Of a stretch of DNA of 64,000 bases, positions 20,701-32,810 are shown piece after piece. The position numbers were made by a program, and so were the translations under genes. Every line of letters begins with the position of its first letter. Position 1 is the stretch's first letter. This stretch comes from Datura wrightii (taxonomy: Eukaryota; Streptophyta; Magnoliopsida; Solanales; Solanaceae): the NCBI GenBank assembly GCA_035772735.1, contig JASDFA010000001.1:86329501-86393500 (forward strand). The letters are read 5' to 3'. The notes below the pieces were generated by a model. That model was not told where the DNA came from and ran no database searches. It worked only from the letters and a program-made list of their open reading frames with translations.

Positions 20701-22092
20701 TGATCTTGGGCAAAATTATATGCCCAAGTGATGCTCAAATGCTCTATTTCGTCTTGTTTATCTATTGTTATTTGTACATTCTCATGTGATTTGTAGTTAA
20801 AATGTGAATTTATACTAACCAACATGATTAGTGTTGTTTTGCAGGAAAAATGCAATTTTAGGAAGCTAAGTTGCACGTTGGTGAAAATCGGGAATGGACT
20901 TGGAAGCGAGCAGTGGAAAAGGCCAAGGAAAAGCAGCAAACAAAGGGGCTCCACGATGGAGCCGTGTCACGCTGCCATCGCGGAGGCAGTCTGCCTCAGA
21001 TGAGTTATTTTATCAAATTCCAGTGAAGGTTCGCGTCGGCGGCGTGGCACGTTGGCCAAGCCCCGCGTTACATGCCGTGGCACGTTGCCTATTTTTACCT
21101 GGAATATAAAATTCCAGTGAGGGTCCGCGTTTGCACCGTGTCACGGAGGCAGTGCTCCGCGATGCACTCCGTGACACGTTGCTTGTTATTTCGGAAAAAA
21201 TTCCCACTAGTATAAATAGCACACTTAGGTTTATTTTTAATTATGAACGTGGGTAAAAGGCAGTTGAGGAGACGAAAATCTTAGGGTTCTTCTCTAACTC
21301 TTTCTCCTTTATTTTAATTGTTTGTATGATTTATACTCAATTGATGATATTTAATCCACAAATGAGTGGCTAAATTCACTTCTTGCTGAGGTTAAGACAT
21401 TTGTAGTGGAATGTAATTGTTGATCATTTTGGTTTTTCATCTTTTCTTCCATGGTTGTTCTATCAATTCTTGTTCTTACTGCATTAATGTCTGGCCAATG
21501 TTAATGTATATCTAAAAAATCCAATTTTATCTTGAAAAGGAAAGAAATTGGAAAGTTGTGAATTGGTAGGATATGATCTCTTCTTAGTTTGGGAAAATTG
21601 AGAATTGATTTACCTTCAGAATAGAAATATATCTGAAAGTCGTATTAGTCAATTAAGGAATCGGTTTCGTATGGCTAGAACATGAAATTCTTTTATCACA
21701 GAAATGTAGGTTGAAGGTTCATGATTCTTAAGTTGGGTAGAATATGAAAGTTTCTCTCCATAGGCAATAATTCTTGACTAGCAACCGAAGGAAAGATTAA
21801 TCGAATTGTATCGATAAATTACTTCCCTGCATGTTCGTTTGGCCTCAGCTTGCTCATTACTATAGTTCGGACTCACTTTATAATATTTTTTTAGATTAGT
21901 CTAAATTAAGAAACCAACTCTTAAAATCTTCTTTAAATTGTTGTCTGCATTTTTAGAGTTAGAGTTCATTAACACTTAATTCGATTACTACCTTGGTTCA
22001 GTCCCCGTGGGATCGATACTTGGCTTACTTTAGCCATTTTACTACTTGTTCGACCATGTGCACTTGCGTGTAGTTGCGAAACACCCCGAACA
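20701..22092 (+). repeat. Element 2 3' LTR
   Basis: 1392 bp, TGATCTTGG to CCCCGAACA. Dyad module at 20948-21183 and TATAAATA at 21211-21218. Lacks 18 bp present near 10035 in the 5' copy. Followed by the ATGGT duplication at 22093-22097. Confidence 0.92.
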
Positions 22093-24201
22093 ATGGTTAT
22101 TATGAGTTTGTAGTTATGTCTTTTGGACTAACAAATGCTCCTGAAGCTTTTATGGACCTGATGGATAGGGTGTTTTAAGTCATATTTGGACATGTTCATG
22201 ATCGTCTTCATTGATAACATCCTTATATACTCTCTAAGCAAGGAAGAGCATGCCGCTCATTTAAGAGTAGTGCTTTAGACTCTCAAGGATCACCAATTGT
22301 ATGTAAAGTTCAGCAAGTGCGAGTTTTGGTTGAACTCGGTAGCATTTTTGGGCCGTGTGGTATCAAGCGAAGGCATAAAGGTAGATTCTAAGAAAATTGA
22401 GGTGGTGAAGAATTGGTCTAGACTGGTGAATCCTTTGGATATTCAGAATTTCTTGGGCTTAGCTGGCTATTACTGGATATTTGTTGAAGGCTTCTCATCC
22501 ATTGTAGCACCCTTGACCAAATAAGTTAAAGTTTCAATGGTCGGAGGCTTGTGAGAAGAGCTTCCAAGAGTTGAAGACTCAACTTACTACTGAATCGTTG
22601 TTGACCCTATTCCAGGGTATGGATAGTTTTGTGGTATATTGTGATGCTTTGAGAATCAGACTCAGATGCGTATTGATGCAGCGAGAGAAGGTAATTGCTT
22701 ATGCCTCTAGACAATTAAAGATCCATGAGAAGAATTACCCGACCCACGATTTGTAGTTGGCTGCAGTGGTATTCACATTGAATATATGGTGAAATTACTT
22801 TTATGGGGTCCATATGGATGTGTTTACAGACCACAAGAGCTTACAGTATATGTTCACACAGAAAGACCTCAATCTACGACAAAAGAGGTGGTTAGAGCTA
22901 CTCAAAGACTATGATATAAGTGTTTTTTACCATCCGGGTAAGACTAATGTGGTGGCGGACACACTTAGTAGACTCTCCATGTAGAGTTTGTCCCACATGG
23001 ATGAAGGAAAAAAGGAGTTGGTGAAGACATTGACTCGCAAGGTTGGGGGTTAGACTAGTTGACTCCACCAATGGCGGTGTTGTTCTTCAAAGCAAATCAT
23101 AATCGTCCTTGGTGACTGATATAAAAACTAGACAAGATGAGGACCCAATTTTGGTAAAGTTGAAGGAAGCCGTTCGAAGTCAGAAGGTAGAGGTCTTCTC
23201 CCAAGGGGAGATGGTGTGCTTTAGTACCAGGATCGCTTATGTGTTCCAGATGTTGATGATTTGAAGAGCCGAATATTGCATGAGGCCCGTGGAACCAAGT
23301 ATTCCATCTATCCGGGTGCTACAAAGATGTATCGTGATTTATGAGAAATCTATTAGTGGGATGGCATGAAGAAGGATATTGCAGAATTTGTAGTCAAGTG
23401 CCCTAACTGTCAGCAAGTAAAGGTTAAACATTAAAGGTCGGGAGGAGTACTTCAGGATATCAACATTCCTACTTGGAAGTGGGAAGAAATTAACATAGAT
23501 TTCATAACAGGATTACTGCGTACTCACCGTCAATATGATTCCATTTGGGTTGTGGTAGACAGGTTAACCAAGGCTGCACATTTTCTACTGGTGAAAACCA
23601 TGGACTCAGCAAAGGATTACGCCAAGCTATATTTTTGAGAGTTGGTTCGATTACATGGAGTGCCCTTTTCCATTATTTCAGACCGAGGTACTCAATTTAC
23701 CTCCCAGTTTTGGCAGTCTTTTTCAAAAAGGGATTGGGACTCAGATTAAGCTCAGCACGATATTTCATCCGCAGACGGATGGTCAAGCGGAACGGATAAT
23801 CCAGACTCTTGAGGACATGTTAAGATCATGTTTGATGGACTTCAAAGGTGGCTGGGATGATCACTTGCCCCTGATCGAGTTTGCTTATAATAACAGCTAC
23901 CATTCCAGCGTTCAAATGGCACTGTTCGAGGCTCTTTATGGGTGGAGATATAGATAGCCCATTAGATGGTTTGAGGTTGGTGAGGCAGCTATGATAGGGC
24001 AAGATTCGGTTCACGAGGCTATGGTGATGGTTCAGTTAATAAGGGACAGTTTGAAAACCGCTCAGAGTCATCAAAAGTCCTATGCTGATATGAGGAGGAG
24101 AGAATTGGAATTCGAGGTGGATGATTGGGTGTTTCTGAAGGTATCTCCCATGCGGTTTGGGAAGAAAGGAAAACTTAGTCCCCGCTATGTTGGTCCCTAT
24201 C
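22093..24201 (+). pseudogene. Element 1 RT (continued), RNase H and integrase, heavily decayed
   Basis: Continues exactly after the element 2 duplication. RT: MSFGLTNAPEAF-like, then VFIDNILIYS, where the catalytic pair FIDD has become FIDN. The thumb (FSKCEFWLNSVAFLG, FLGLAGYYWIFVEGF) is at 22297-22524. RNase H follows at 22571-22980 with stops. Integrase: CPNCQQVK near 23400, an Asp motif near 23490, DGQAERIIQTLEDM at about 23775, and AYNNSYHSSVQMALFEALYG. Stops and frameshifts occur throughout. It breaks at GPY inside the C-terminal GPY/F module, where element 4 inserted; it resumes at 42346. Confidence 0.8.
24197..24201 (+). repeat. Target-site duplication of element 4, left copy (CTATC)
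   Basis: CTATC before TGTCACACC; repeated at 42341-42345. Removing one copy restores GPYRIMGRVGKVAYEL across the site. Confidence 0.9.
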
Positions 24202-25908
24202 TGTCACACCCCGCCTTGGGGGGTATGACTGGCACCTGGTGCCCTACTAGGACCTGAACTACTGGACTGCTAAGCCTGGGCACATCTGGTGCCTGGCTGG
24301 CTCTATCTCACATTTCTGGGAACAAAGGGCTATATAACGGCTGTAAACACAGCCCCCGGCCCATTGGCCTATAGCCTCCTGTACCCGTACTAACAGCTGA
24401 CCAGAAACATGTCAATATAGGGAAACCTATGCGGGCCGACAATGCCACCATGCTGTCTAGTTATATATAACTTAACCATGAAGTACTGGATAGCTACGTG
24501 ACCGGCAAGGTCACCACTACTGTCGAACTATGGCCCCACACGGCCAACATAAAGGAAACACAAGTTCTAACAGCTATACAACTGCACGGCCTCACACGAC
24601 CGGCTCAACTGACCACAGGGAAATATATACAGACTGCAAGCCTCTAGGAATAACAGTAGAAATGATCGGGACAGGGCCCCGACCTACCCGTACTATACAA
24701 CAAAAGAAAATGAAATACACCTCTGGAATTCAATCTCCAGATTACAGGAGCTGAATACTCGATCGCTGACAGGAATCACGTGGTATCGCCTGCTCGTCTA
24801 TGAGTACCTGCAGGCAAGTAATGCAGCGCCCCACCGGGCGTCAGTACCGCTGGTACTGAGTATGCAAAGCAATAACTGAAAGAAATATCTGAAAACAATA
24901 ATATAACTGATGAAACTGAAGTAGGAAGAATAGATTAACTACCTGATAGTGTAAGTCATACCTTCTCTCAATTATACTGGAAGGAGTAGGAGTCATACCT
25001 GAGGATTTATCATTTTACTGTCGATCTACTCGTATCTACTATAATACCGCATGACATATCATAACATACATAGCACACACAAACCTTACCCGGCCCCCAT
25101 AAGCCGGGAGGTACAACCAACACGCAATCTATACCCCTACCCCGGTCATCCCATCTCCTATAATAACTATAAGTATCCTGTCGGTCCCCTGGGTATGCAC
25201 TTGGGCTCGCTGAGCCCCTAACTATAACTGTACCTGAGTCCAGAGGACTCCTGAATCAACACCCCGGGCGTATCCGCTCGACGGGGGTGTATAAGGGCCG
25301 ACCAAGGCACAATATGGGGAAAACTGGCATCCCATCTTCGTCCCCTGGGGGATGGCATGCCACTCCGTAGAGCGACGTATCCTCGTCCTCTGGCGGACGA
25401 GTCGATACAGCTATTAACCCTGGGCGATCATGGATGCTAGGTAATCCAACCCCAAACAATACAACAGTCTCACTAGTAATACTATCTGCATATACCACAT
25501 ACTGAAACTAATGATAATAAAGAGTTTGTACATACTGCATGCTGAACTAGTGATAGTGATATGTACGTATTTAATACATGCTGGGACTGATAATAGTATA
25601 TATATATAACTATACTCTCCTGCCATACTGTATTGAGTCTAATGCTGAACATGATATAGTATTTCTGCTGAAAACTATGTTGTATACTGAGTTTCCTATA
25701 GTAACATAATTTACTTTTCCTAACATGCTTTCCAACTTCATTTTAACTTACTATTCTATTTCTGAGATGTCTTACAGATACTACATTGCTCTAGTGGGTT
25801 TCAACTGAATACAATGATATCCTAACATTTTGTGTCAGATCACATACTGAGCATGCTGTGGAATTTCTAATACTTATATTAGAATCTATATCGCGCCAGC
25901 AAGTTTCG
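24202..25908 (-). repeat. Element 4 3' LTR, truncated
   Basis: Near-identical to 39758-41464. It ends abruptly at AAGTTTCG where integrase sequence begins. The promoter part (dyads, TATA) is lost from this copy. No gene. Confidence 0.88.
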
Positions 25909-26878
25909 GGCTAAGATTTCCTTTCTTTCCAAACCTCATCACCCCTTTCATTGGAGACACCTTTAGATATACCCAGTTATTTACCGCAAATTCTAGATTT
26001 CTGCGCCGCGTATCTGCATAAGACTTCTGGCGGCTCTGAGCAGTCAGTAAACGTTCTCGGATAAGCTTTATATTTTCCTCTGACTGCCGAACAATGTCTG
26101 GGCCAATCAATGTTGATTCTCCTATTTCAAACCAGCCCACCGGCGATCTACATTTTCGCCCATATAATGCCTCGAAAGGCGCCATCTGGATAGCTGAATG
26201 ATAACTGTTATTATAAGCAAATTCAATCAACGAAAGATGCTCATCCCAGCTACCCCCAAAATCTAGCACACACGCTCGTAGCATATCTTCGAGCGTCTGA
26301 ATTGTACGTTCAGCCTGCCCATCTGTCTGAGGATGGAATGCTGTGCTCAAGTTAATCTGCATTCCCAAACCCCTCTGGAACGACTGCCAGAATCTAGCTG
26401 TAAACTGTGCTCCCCTATCTGAAATGATGGATACCGGCACTCCATGCAATCTAACTATTTCTCTGATATATAATTCGGCATAATCCTCAGCCAAGAAGGT
26501 AGCCTTCACTGGCAGGAAATGAGCTGATTTTGTCAGCCTGTCAACTATTACCCAAATGGAATCATTTCTGTGTCTGGTACGGGGTAACCCTGTTACAAAA
26601 TCCATGTTTATCGTTTCCCATTTCCACATGGGCACCGTTATATCTTGCATCAAACCGCCCGGCTTCTGGTGCTCCGCTTTCACCTGCTGACAGTTAGAAC
26701 ATCTAGATACAAATTCAGCTATCTCAGCTTTCATACCTGGCCACCAGTAGATGTCTCTGATGTCGTGGTACATCTTCGTCGCTCCTGGATGAAGGGAATA
26801 GCGAGCGTAATGTACCTCGTGCATGATCCGCCCGCGAAGCCCTGAAATATTCGGGACACAGAGGCGGCCCTTACAGCG
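25907..26878 (-). pseudogene. Element 4 integrase, C-terminally truncated
   Basis: Continues the frame broken at 36077 by element 3. HHCC zinc part (HYARYSLHPGATKMYHD, CSNCQQVKAEH). Catalytic triad complete: Asp in INMDFVTGLP, Asp in IISDRGAQF, Glu in TDGQAERTIQ. Then AYNNSYHSAIQMAPFEALYG. The protein stops at KKGNLSP, where the deletion joins it to LTR sequence; the expected GPY/F remainder and chromodomain are absent. The last few codons of the open frame are LTR-derived. Confidence 0.87.
26874..26878 (-). repeat. Target-site duplication of element 3, left copy (CAGCG)
   Basis: CAGCG before the left end of element 3; repeated at 36072-36076. The element 4 frame (EDDVLRC-KGRLCVP) rejoins across it. 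Confidence 0.9.
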
Positions 26879-28308
26879 TGTTCAGCTGGTTCGGTATATG
26901 TAAAACCGACACGCAAGTGCACGTGGTCAAACAAGTAATAAAGTGGCTAAGTAAGCCAAGTATCGATCCAAGGAGACTCAGGATAAGTAAAATTGCCTAA
27001 GTACACTATATTCTTATCTTACTTCTAATTATGCTAACAACAGTGTAACCAACAGTTAAATAAGTTTTTGTTTATAAAATATATATATATTAAAACTATT
27101 AACAATTATTTATTGTGAATTTAAACTATGGATATGAGCATGCCAAGGTTAAGAACAAGTAGTGAATTCGATTATAATAATAATTTGGTTAATCTCTTCT
27201 TCATGTTGCTAGCCAAGAACAGTAGCCTAGAAATTAAAACTCTCGTATTTAATTTCACTTTAGAATCATAAACCATCCGTCTACATTTCTGTGATCAAAT
27301 GCAATTTATGACCTAGCCATACAATTCCGGTTCCTAAATTGACTAATACGGCTTTCAAGTATATTTCTATCAGGAAAGCACATCAAAACCCAATTTTCCC
27401 AAATCAAGTTAAGAACAATACCCTATTAATTCACAACTTTCTAATTTCTTGCTCTCTCGAGTGAAATTGGACTTTTTAGATGTACATTAATGTCGGCCAC
27501 ACACTAATGCAGTAGAAACAAGAATTAATAGAACAACATAGAAGAAGAAGAAGAAAACCATAAAATTAATAATCAAAATTCATCACAGATGTTCATAACC
27601 TCAGCAAGGAAGAGAATTAGCCACTCATTTGTGGATTGATCATCCTAAAACAAGTGTAAATCATGCATACAATTGATAGAAAGAAGAAAGGAAGAGAAGA
27701 AATCCCTTAGTTTTTTCGTCCCTCAACTGCTTCTAACCCACGTCCTAGCTCCACCAAGTCTGAACTAATTAAAATAAACCTAAGTGTGCTATTTATACTA
27801 GTGGGAAATTTTTCCCGAAATAACAAGCAACGTGTCACGGAGGCCATCGCGGAGCGCTGCCTCCGTGACACGGCGTGGACGCGGACCCTCTCTGGAATTC
27901 CAGGGTCCGGTAAAATAGCCTCAACGTGGCACGGAGGCCAACGCGGAGGCCTATCTCCGTGCCACGGAGCTGTCGCGAGGCCACACTAGAATTTGCCATT
28001 TAATTTCCTCTCCAGGCAGTGTGCCTCCGCGATGGTAGCGTGGCACGGCTCCATCGCGGAGCCCCTATACTTTGTGCATTCCAATGTCTTCTCCACGCTC
28101 GCATCCGAGTCCAACTCCGATATAGTTCCAACATGCATTTTAGCTCCTAAAAATCATATTTACCTGCAAAACAAATGATAATCATGTTGGTTAGTATAAA
28201 TTCACATTTTATTACCAACTACATGAGAATATATACACATTGCACAACAAACAAGGCGAAAATGATACGTTTGAGTATCGCTTGGGCATATAAATCTGCC
28301 CAAGATCA
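26879..28308 (-). repeat. Element 3 3' LTR
   Basis: 1430 bp; plus-strand reading TGTTCAGC to AAGATCA. TATA (TATAAATA on minus) at 27790-27797 and dyads at 27825-28070. No gene. Confidence 0.92.
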
Positions 28309-28346
28309 CTTACCCCACACTTAAATACTTGTTCGTCCTCGAACAA
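28309..28346 (-). other. Element 3 polypurine tract and hairpin
   Basis: Minus strand TAAGTGTGGGGTAAG at 28309-28323 next to the LTR, and TTGTTCGAGGACGAACAA at 28329-28346, identical to the hairpin of element 2. Confidence 0.78.
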
Positions 28347-30228
28347 CACATACACAACTCATGCAAATTACATCCCAACCTTTGTCACTATGGTGCGACA
28401 ATTTACACTACGGTCATACCGATTATTCAATTTTTGCAAATCATCAAGAAAACATGCATGGTCTTACAATGCAAAGACTTTTCATACATCAAGACTTCCT
28501 AGACTTTAAGAATCGACTCTCGATATTGGCAAACTCATGCAATTCAGCTAGTCAAGATATCCGACACGAAAATCAATCTTTCATCAAGCATGTGCCCTCA
28601 CAACTCAAGAGAATCTTCCCCTTTTTGTTCATGCAACACACAAACACTCAAGTAGGGGCATGTAGAAATTAATTTCACTCTCTCTCCCAAAAGAATTCAC
28701 ATGCATCATGTCATGACCCATAGGCTTGCCCTTAATGTATTACTCCACTAATATAAAGAAATGCAATGTAAGATCACGTAGGACTTTAATGGGTTGTAAT
28801 GGAAGCTATGGAACTAGTATGTATATTGGATTAGCCAATAATAGTCGCTAGCATCCTTAAGCGCCTTTTCAACACATTCCCATCGACTCATGGATAACTT
28901 TTTTTTTTTCTCTTTCTCTCATTCATGCTGGTTTCCTTTCGTACAGCCCATTTCATCAAACACATTTGACACAACAACAAAGGGTTTTCATGTACCCTCA
29001 ATATCATTTAATTATAACAAGTGCCTCTTCAACCTCATCTTTTCTTTCCTCACTTTGCTTTTCTTTTCTTTCCACTCTTCTCACTCTTCGACACTTCGGG
29101 AAAATTTTTCTTTTCTTCTTAAGCGCTTAAGAGTTTTGTATAGACTTTACGGCTAATGAAAAGAAGGAATAAAGCTTAGTTTATACAATTTTGGACAAAA
29201 GAAAGAACAAATCGGCTAAAGGCTCAACGGGCTGACTAGGGTATACAAACGTATAAGAAGGTAGAGTATTACAAGAAAGAAAAAAAAATAGAAACTCTCG
29301 GTTAAACAAAGAAATGCCTACATCCTTTCCAACACTACACCTCCTTCATTTCGTTTCGTTTACACACCAGGCAAGTTCTAGACACTTCACAATAGCATGG
29401 AATAACAGTACCTCACTTCACACTACATACACATGCTCGAATCAAGATGCATTCACAGACTCTTTAATTAGCCAATTGCATGAATTCAAAAATTAAGCCT
29501 CAATCATACCTAATCAAATTCTACAGCCTAGGTAACTCAACATATTTACAAAAGTGCATGCTTTCAAACGAATCCCTTTTGCATTTTGAACATCAGTTAC
29601 AACACGCAACGAAATTGTGCAACCATAAAGCAACTACAGGTTCATTGATGCAATCCACCAAAGAAAAACTGAAAACAAATTAAAATCCTACTCCTATCGA
29701 CTACATTTCCCTTAAGATGGTCGTCATCCATCCATCATAGGGAACGGTCACTAACTATGACATTGGTTCAATGGGACTATTCTCGGTAAAAGAACCGAAA
29801 ACAAACTCCGAGAAACCCAAAATAAAAACCGAAAATTTTTGCAACACATCGATCATTTCGATAGAAAAATATTTACAAAAGATTTTGATAAGTGCAAAAT
29901 ATTTTCGCAAAAATTTTGAAAAAAATATCGATCATTTCGATATACAGAAATATTTACAAAATATTTACAGCATTCACAAAATTTTTACCTTGGCAACCAC
30001 AACTTTTCACAACACACATCATTAACCACAAAAAATATACAGCTACAACACAAATCAGTTCACAACAGGGAAACACATACATACATACAAACCAAGGAAA
30101 AAGCATACAGCAGATTAGAGCCTAAGTCCCAGCACCTATCTACTCCCCACCCCACACTTAAATCGAACACTGTCCCCAGTGTTCACAAAAATACAAAGCA
30201 TAAAATTTTGGGTGGTGGAAATCCCTGC
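28347..30228 (-). other. Element 3 3' noncoding region
   Basis: About 1.9 kb without a supported gene. AC-rich on plus, with A-rich and near-tandem ATTTACAAA/CGATCATTTCGAT repeats at about 29840-29980. A second polypurine-like tract (minus TAAGTGTGGGGTGGGGA) lies at 30144-30160, just behind the third gene. Confidence 0.6.
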
Positions 30229-31449
30229 TCAGTCGAAATATTCGACTTCTTCATCCGGTGCTGCTGCCTCGTCGCCCATGTCTGAGTCAGCTCCATCGTC
30301 GTCATCGGACTCCACATCGGAGTCCTCCCGACGTGTCTCCTCGTCAGTAGGGACATCGTCATCAGTAGGCTCAACGAAGGCTGGTCCCACTCGGCATAAG
30401 GCTCTGGCGTTCTCGCCAAATGGGTAATCCAGCTCCAACTGCCATAATTCTTCCTCGGTGGCTGGTCTCCCACCAATCCGTAGCTGAAGCATCTGCATGC
30501 CAAACATACGTGCCATGTACTGATCGTCACGAGCATGTCGCTCGCCCAAAGTCAGCACTGGCCCGTGTGTGGTGTCGGGGGCCTTAGTTTTTGTCACATC
30601 GAGGGCCCTCCGCTCCAACTGCGGGATCTAATCCAAGGCTTCTTCCTCGACATCGAGGCCTTGGAGGAAGGTGGTGATAAGTCCGCCAAACCCGTATCTG
30701 TGGCCCTGGTGTAGTCTGGCTCTCTTCATGGCGGATATAATGACCGCCCCAACATTAATCTCTAGCCCTTTCTTAAGGGCATACACCAAGCAGACACGGT
30801 CCCGAGTCACATCCGTCATGTGAACTCCCGGGATCAAGCAAGAACACACAATCTTCAGCCATATTCTGGCCTCCCTATTCATCTGCGAATAAGGCAGAGT
30901 CTGGTGGTAACCCCTCTCCTTATGTCTACTCCATCGGGCTGTGGATTGAGCCCCACAAAACGTACGTCTGATGTCGGCGTACGGTGGGGTGATGTTTAGC
31001 TGGCGGAGAACGTGAGCGTCTGTGTCCCGCGCTCCAACGATGGCATTAAATTGCTGGGGTTCCAGAGTGACAATCTGCCCTCTGATTTTTATTGTGTGAC
31101 TTCTGATGGCCGGGTTCCAATTAGTGTAGAACTCCCGGACTAAATGTAGGTTGCACTCCTTGGGCTCCTGAAATATAAAGCTGAGCCCAGCTGCTTCAAT
31201 CCTCTGCACAATACGAGGGAACTCCTGTGCTAGTGGTTCCCGTGCAATATGTTCCTCCGGGAAGTATTTGCTTTCTTTATGCTTAGCATACCACTTCTTC
31301 CCTTCCTCGGTTACCCACCTTGTTCCGTATTGGCGGCGTTGGCCGCGCGGAACAGCTAGTGCAGCTGGGACTGTGGTGCCCAGTCTCATTCTTTTTCTTC
31401 CGGTGCCTGAGGTAGAAGCACCTTTGCCCTTATCCTGCCTACTCGCCAT
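30229..31449 (-). pseudogene. Element 3 third gene: 'putative plant transposon protein' type, one in-frame stop
   Basis: ATG at 31449-31447, 5 nt after the putative splice acceptor. The frame is open to a TAG at 30630-30628, then stays in the same frame to 30229, about 406 codons in all. The stop falls where element 2 has TAC (Tyr), so this is nearly intact. Central domain: VREFYTNWNPAIRSHTIKIRG, IVTLEPQQFNAIVGARD, then CLIPGVHMTDVTRDRVCLVY and KKGLEINVGAVIISAMKRA, as in the plant transposon protein family found behind pol. The C-terminal ~45 residues are very acidic (DDDVPTDEETRREDSD). No membrane helix. Function unknown; its survival while pol was lost is notable. Confidence 0.72.
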
Positions 31450-31454
31450 TGTAC

Positions 31455-32159
31455 CTGTCAATATACATGAACAAGCATAATGTCAAGCTATAAACATGTT
31501 AACTTCGGCTAACGTCGGATTACACAACGTTTACCCCACACTTAGTCCTTAGCTACTTTTACGAACTACGACAAGGATAACTCTATTTACACCAAAGACA
31601 ATCAACTATACAATTTATGCTTAGTGCGTTCACAAAAATTTCGACAGCATAACGGTTAGTGTACTACTCAGACTTCATACAGCTAATCCCAATCCTACTA
31701 TCGCTAACAATTCAACCATCACACTTAGCAACAAAAACAACAAACAAAAAAAAACAAAGACAAAACATTCTATATACAATCGAATCCAAATAATCAAACC
31801 AATTTGCACAATTTTCGCATTTTCCCCAACAATTCGAGAATTCGTCGTCTGTTAACATTCACACAATATTTACACGACTTATCTCAATTTACAACCACAC
31901 CCCGACATCTAATTCATCAACTTATCAAATAACCCAATTCAATTTCAACAACCCATGCCCTAGAATACAATTTTACAATCAAATTCGAATTATTTAGATA
32001 ATCGACAAGTTCAAAAGCTAATTACAACAATCCGAACATATATCAATCACAAATAACTCAACATCATGTTAAATTTCTACTTAGGGTGATATATCTCACC
32101 TCACATGCCCAAATTCGACTAAAATTGCCAAAAGTTTGAGAGAAACGAGGAAAACATAC
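31455..32159 (-). other. Putative 5'-UTR intron before the third gene of element 3
   Basis: Minus strand: AAAG/GTATGT donor at 32159 and TATTGACAG acceptor ending at 31455, 705 bp, AT-rich. Borders match element 2. A polypurine-like tract is inside (31531-31544), as in element 2. Confidence 0.5.
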
Positions 32160-32515
32160 CTTTGAGTTGAAGAACCGAAGAAACTTGACGATTTCTTTGC
32201 CTAGTAGTGTGGCACGTTGGTTGGGGAGGGGGATTTGGGTGTTTGGTCGCGGAGAGGAAAAGAAATGGGGAGAAAGGGGCAAAAATCGGGGTTAATTTAA
32301 AGAAAAACACGCGGGTCTCCCGGCAACCCGGTGTGACCCGGCACCTAATACACGGCAACGTGTCACGGAGGGTAACGTGGAGCCCCTCCTCCGTGACACG
32401 GAGCCAATGCGTTGGCTTACTGGAATTTTTTTTAAAAAAAATTCAGATTTTTCCTTCAACGTGTCACGGAGGGTAACACGGAGCCCTTCCTCCGTGACAC
32501 GGAGCCAACGCGCCA
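32160..32515 (-). promoter_or_regulatory. Putative internal promoter and 5' exon of element 3
   Basis: On minus: dyads GTGTCACGGAGGAAGGGC and CTCCGTGACACGTTG (32345-32515), GGGTCACACCGGGTTGCC, then pyrimidine-rich sequence and a leader to the intron donor. Same order as 16690-17046 in element 2. Confidence 0.45.
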
Positions 32516-32752
32516 GTGCACTGTTTCTTCAATTAAATTATTTTTTCATACCTTGCCTTTTCCTTCCCGATTCCATGTATATTTTTCTCCGTTAGACCTG
32601 AAAAATCACCTCACTAAACAAAATTGGTTAGATTAATAGATTTTCCTAACTAAAATGAAAAATATTAACTAAAACAAAAATATATATCAAATCAAGAAAA
32701 GAAAAATAAAAATAAAAATTATTTACACTAAAAAAAGAAAGAAAATATTTTT

Positions 32753-32770
32753 CACGGGTTGCCTCCCGTG
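32753..32770 (-). other. Conserved hairpin behind integrase remnant in element 3
   Basis: CACGGG-AGGCAA-CCCGTG on minus, perfect 6-bp arms. Lies about 40 nt behind the stop of the gag-protease ORF. Between it and 32515 is A/T-rich sequence with no gene. Confidence 0.5.
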
Positions 32771-32810
32771 CAGCGCCTGGTTTACCGTCGCGGCTCGACG
32801 TCCTTTATGC

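Larger units (their letters stand above)
9506..22092 (+). mobile_element. Element 2: Athila-like Ty3-gypsy retrotransposon, full length
   Basis: 12.6 kb with two LTRs (1410 and 1392 bp), a tRNA-Asp type primer site, gag-protease-RT-RNase H-integrase, a third gene behind pol, and a TAAGTGTGGGGTAAG polypurine tract. Athila assignment rests on the gag type, the tRNA-Asp primer, the long 3' noncoding part and the extra ORF. LTRs differ at a few percent of sites by eye plus an 18-bp deletion in the 3' copy. Pol is inactive (stops, frameshifts, FMGD in place of FMDD). Confidence 0.88.

Noticed and set aside
24530..24754. Frame repeated at 24530 and 40086 as a conserved small gene
   Set aside because: Both copies lie in the two LTRs of element 4 and are identical for that reason.
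30229..31461. Third gene of the Athila-like elements as a retroviral envelope
   Set aside because: No signal peptide, membrane helix or Cys pattern; it is acidic and soluble in composition and resembles the plant transposon protein family.
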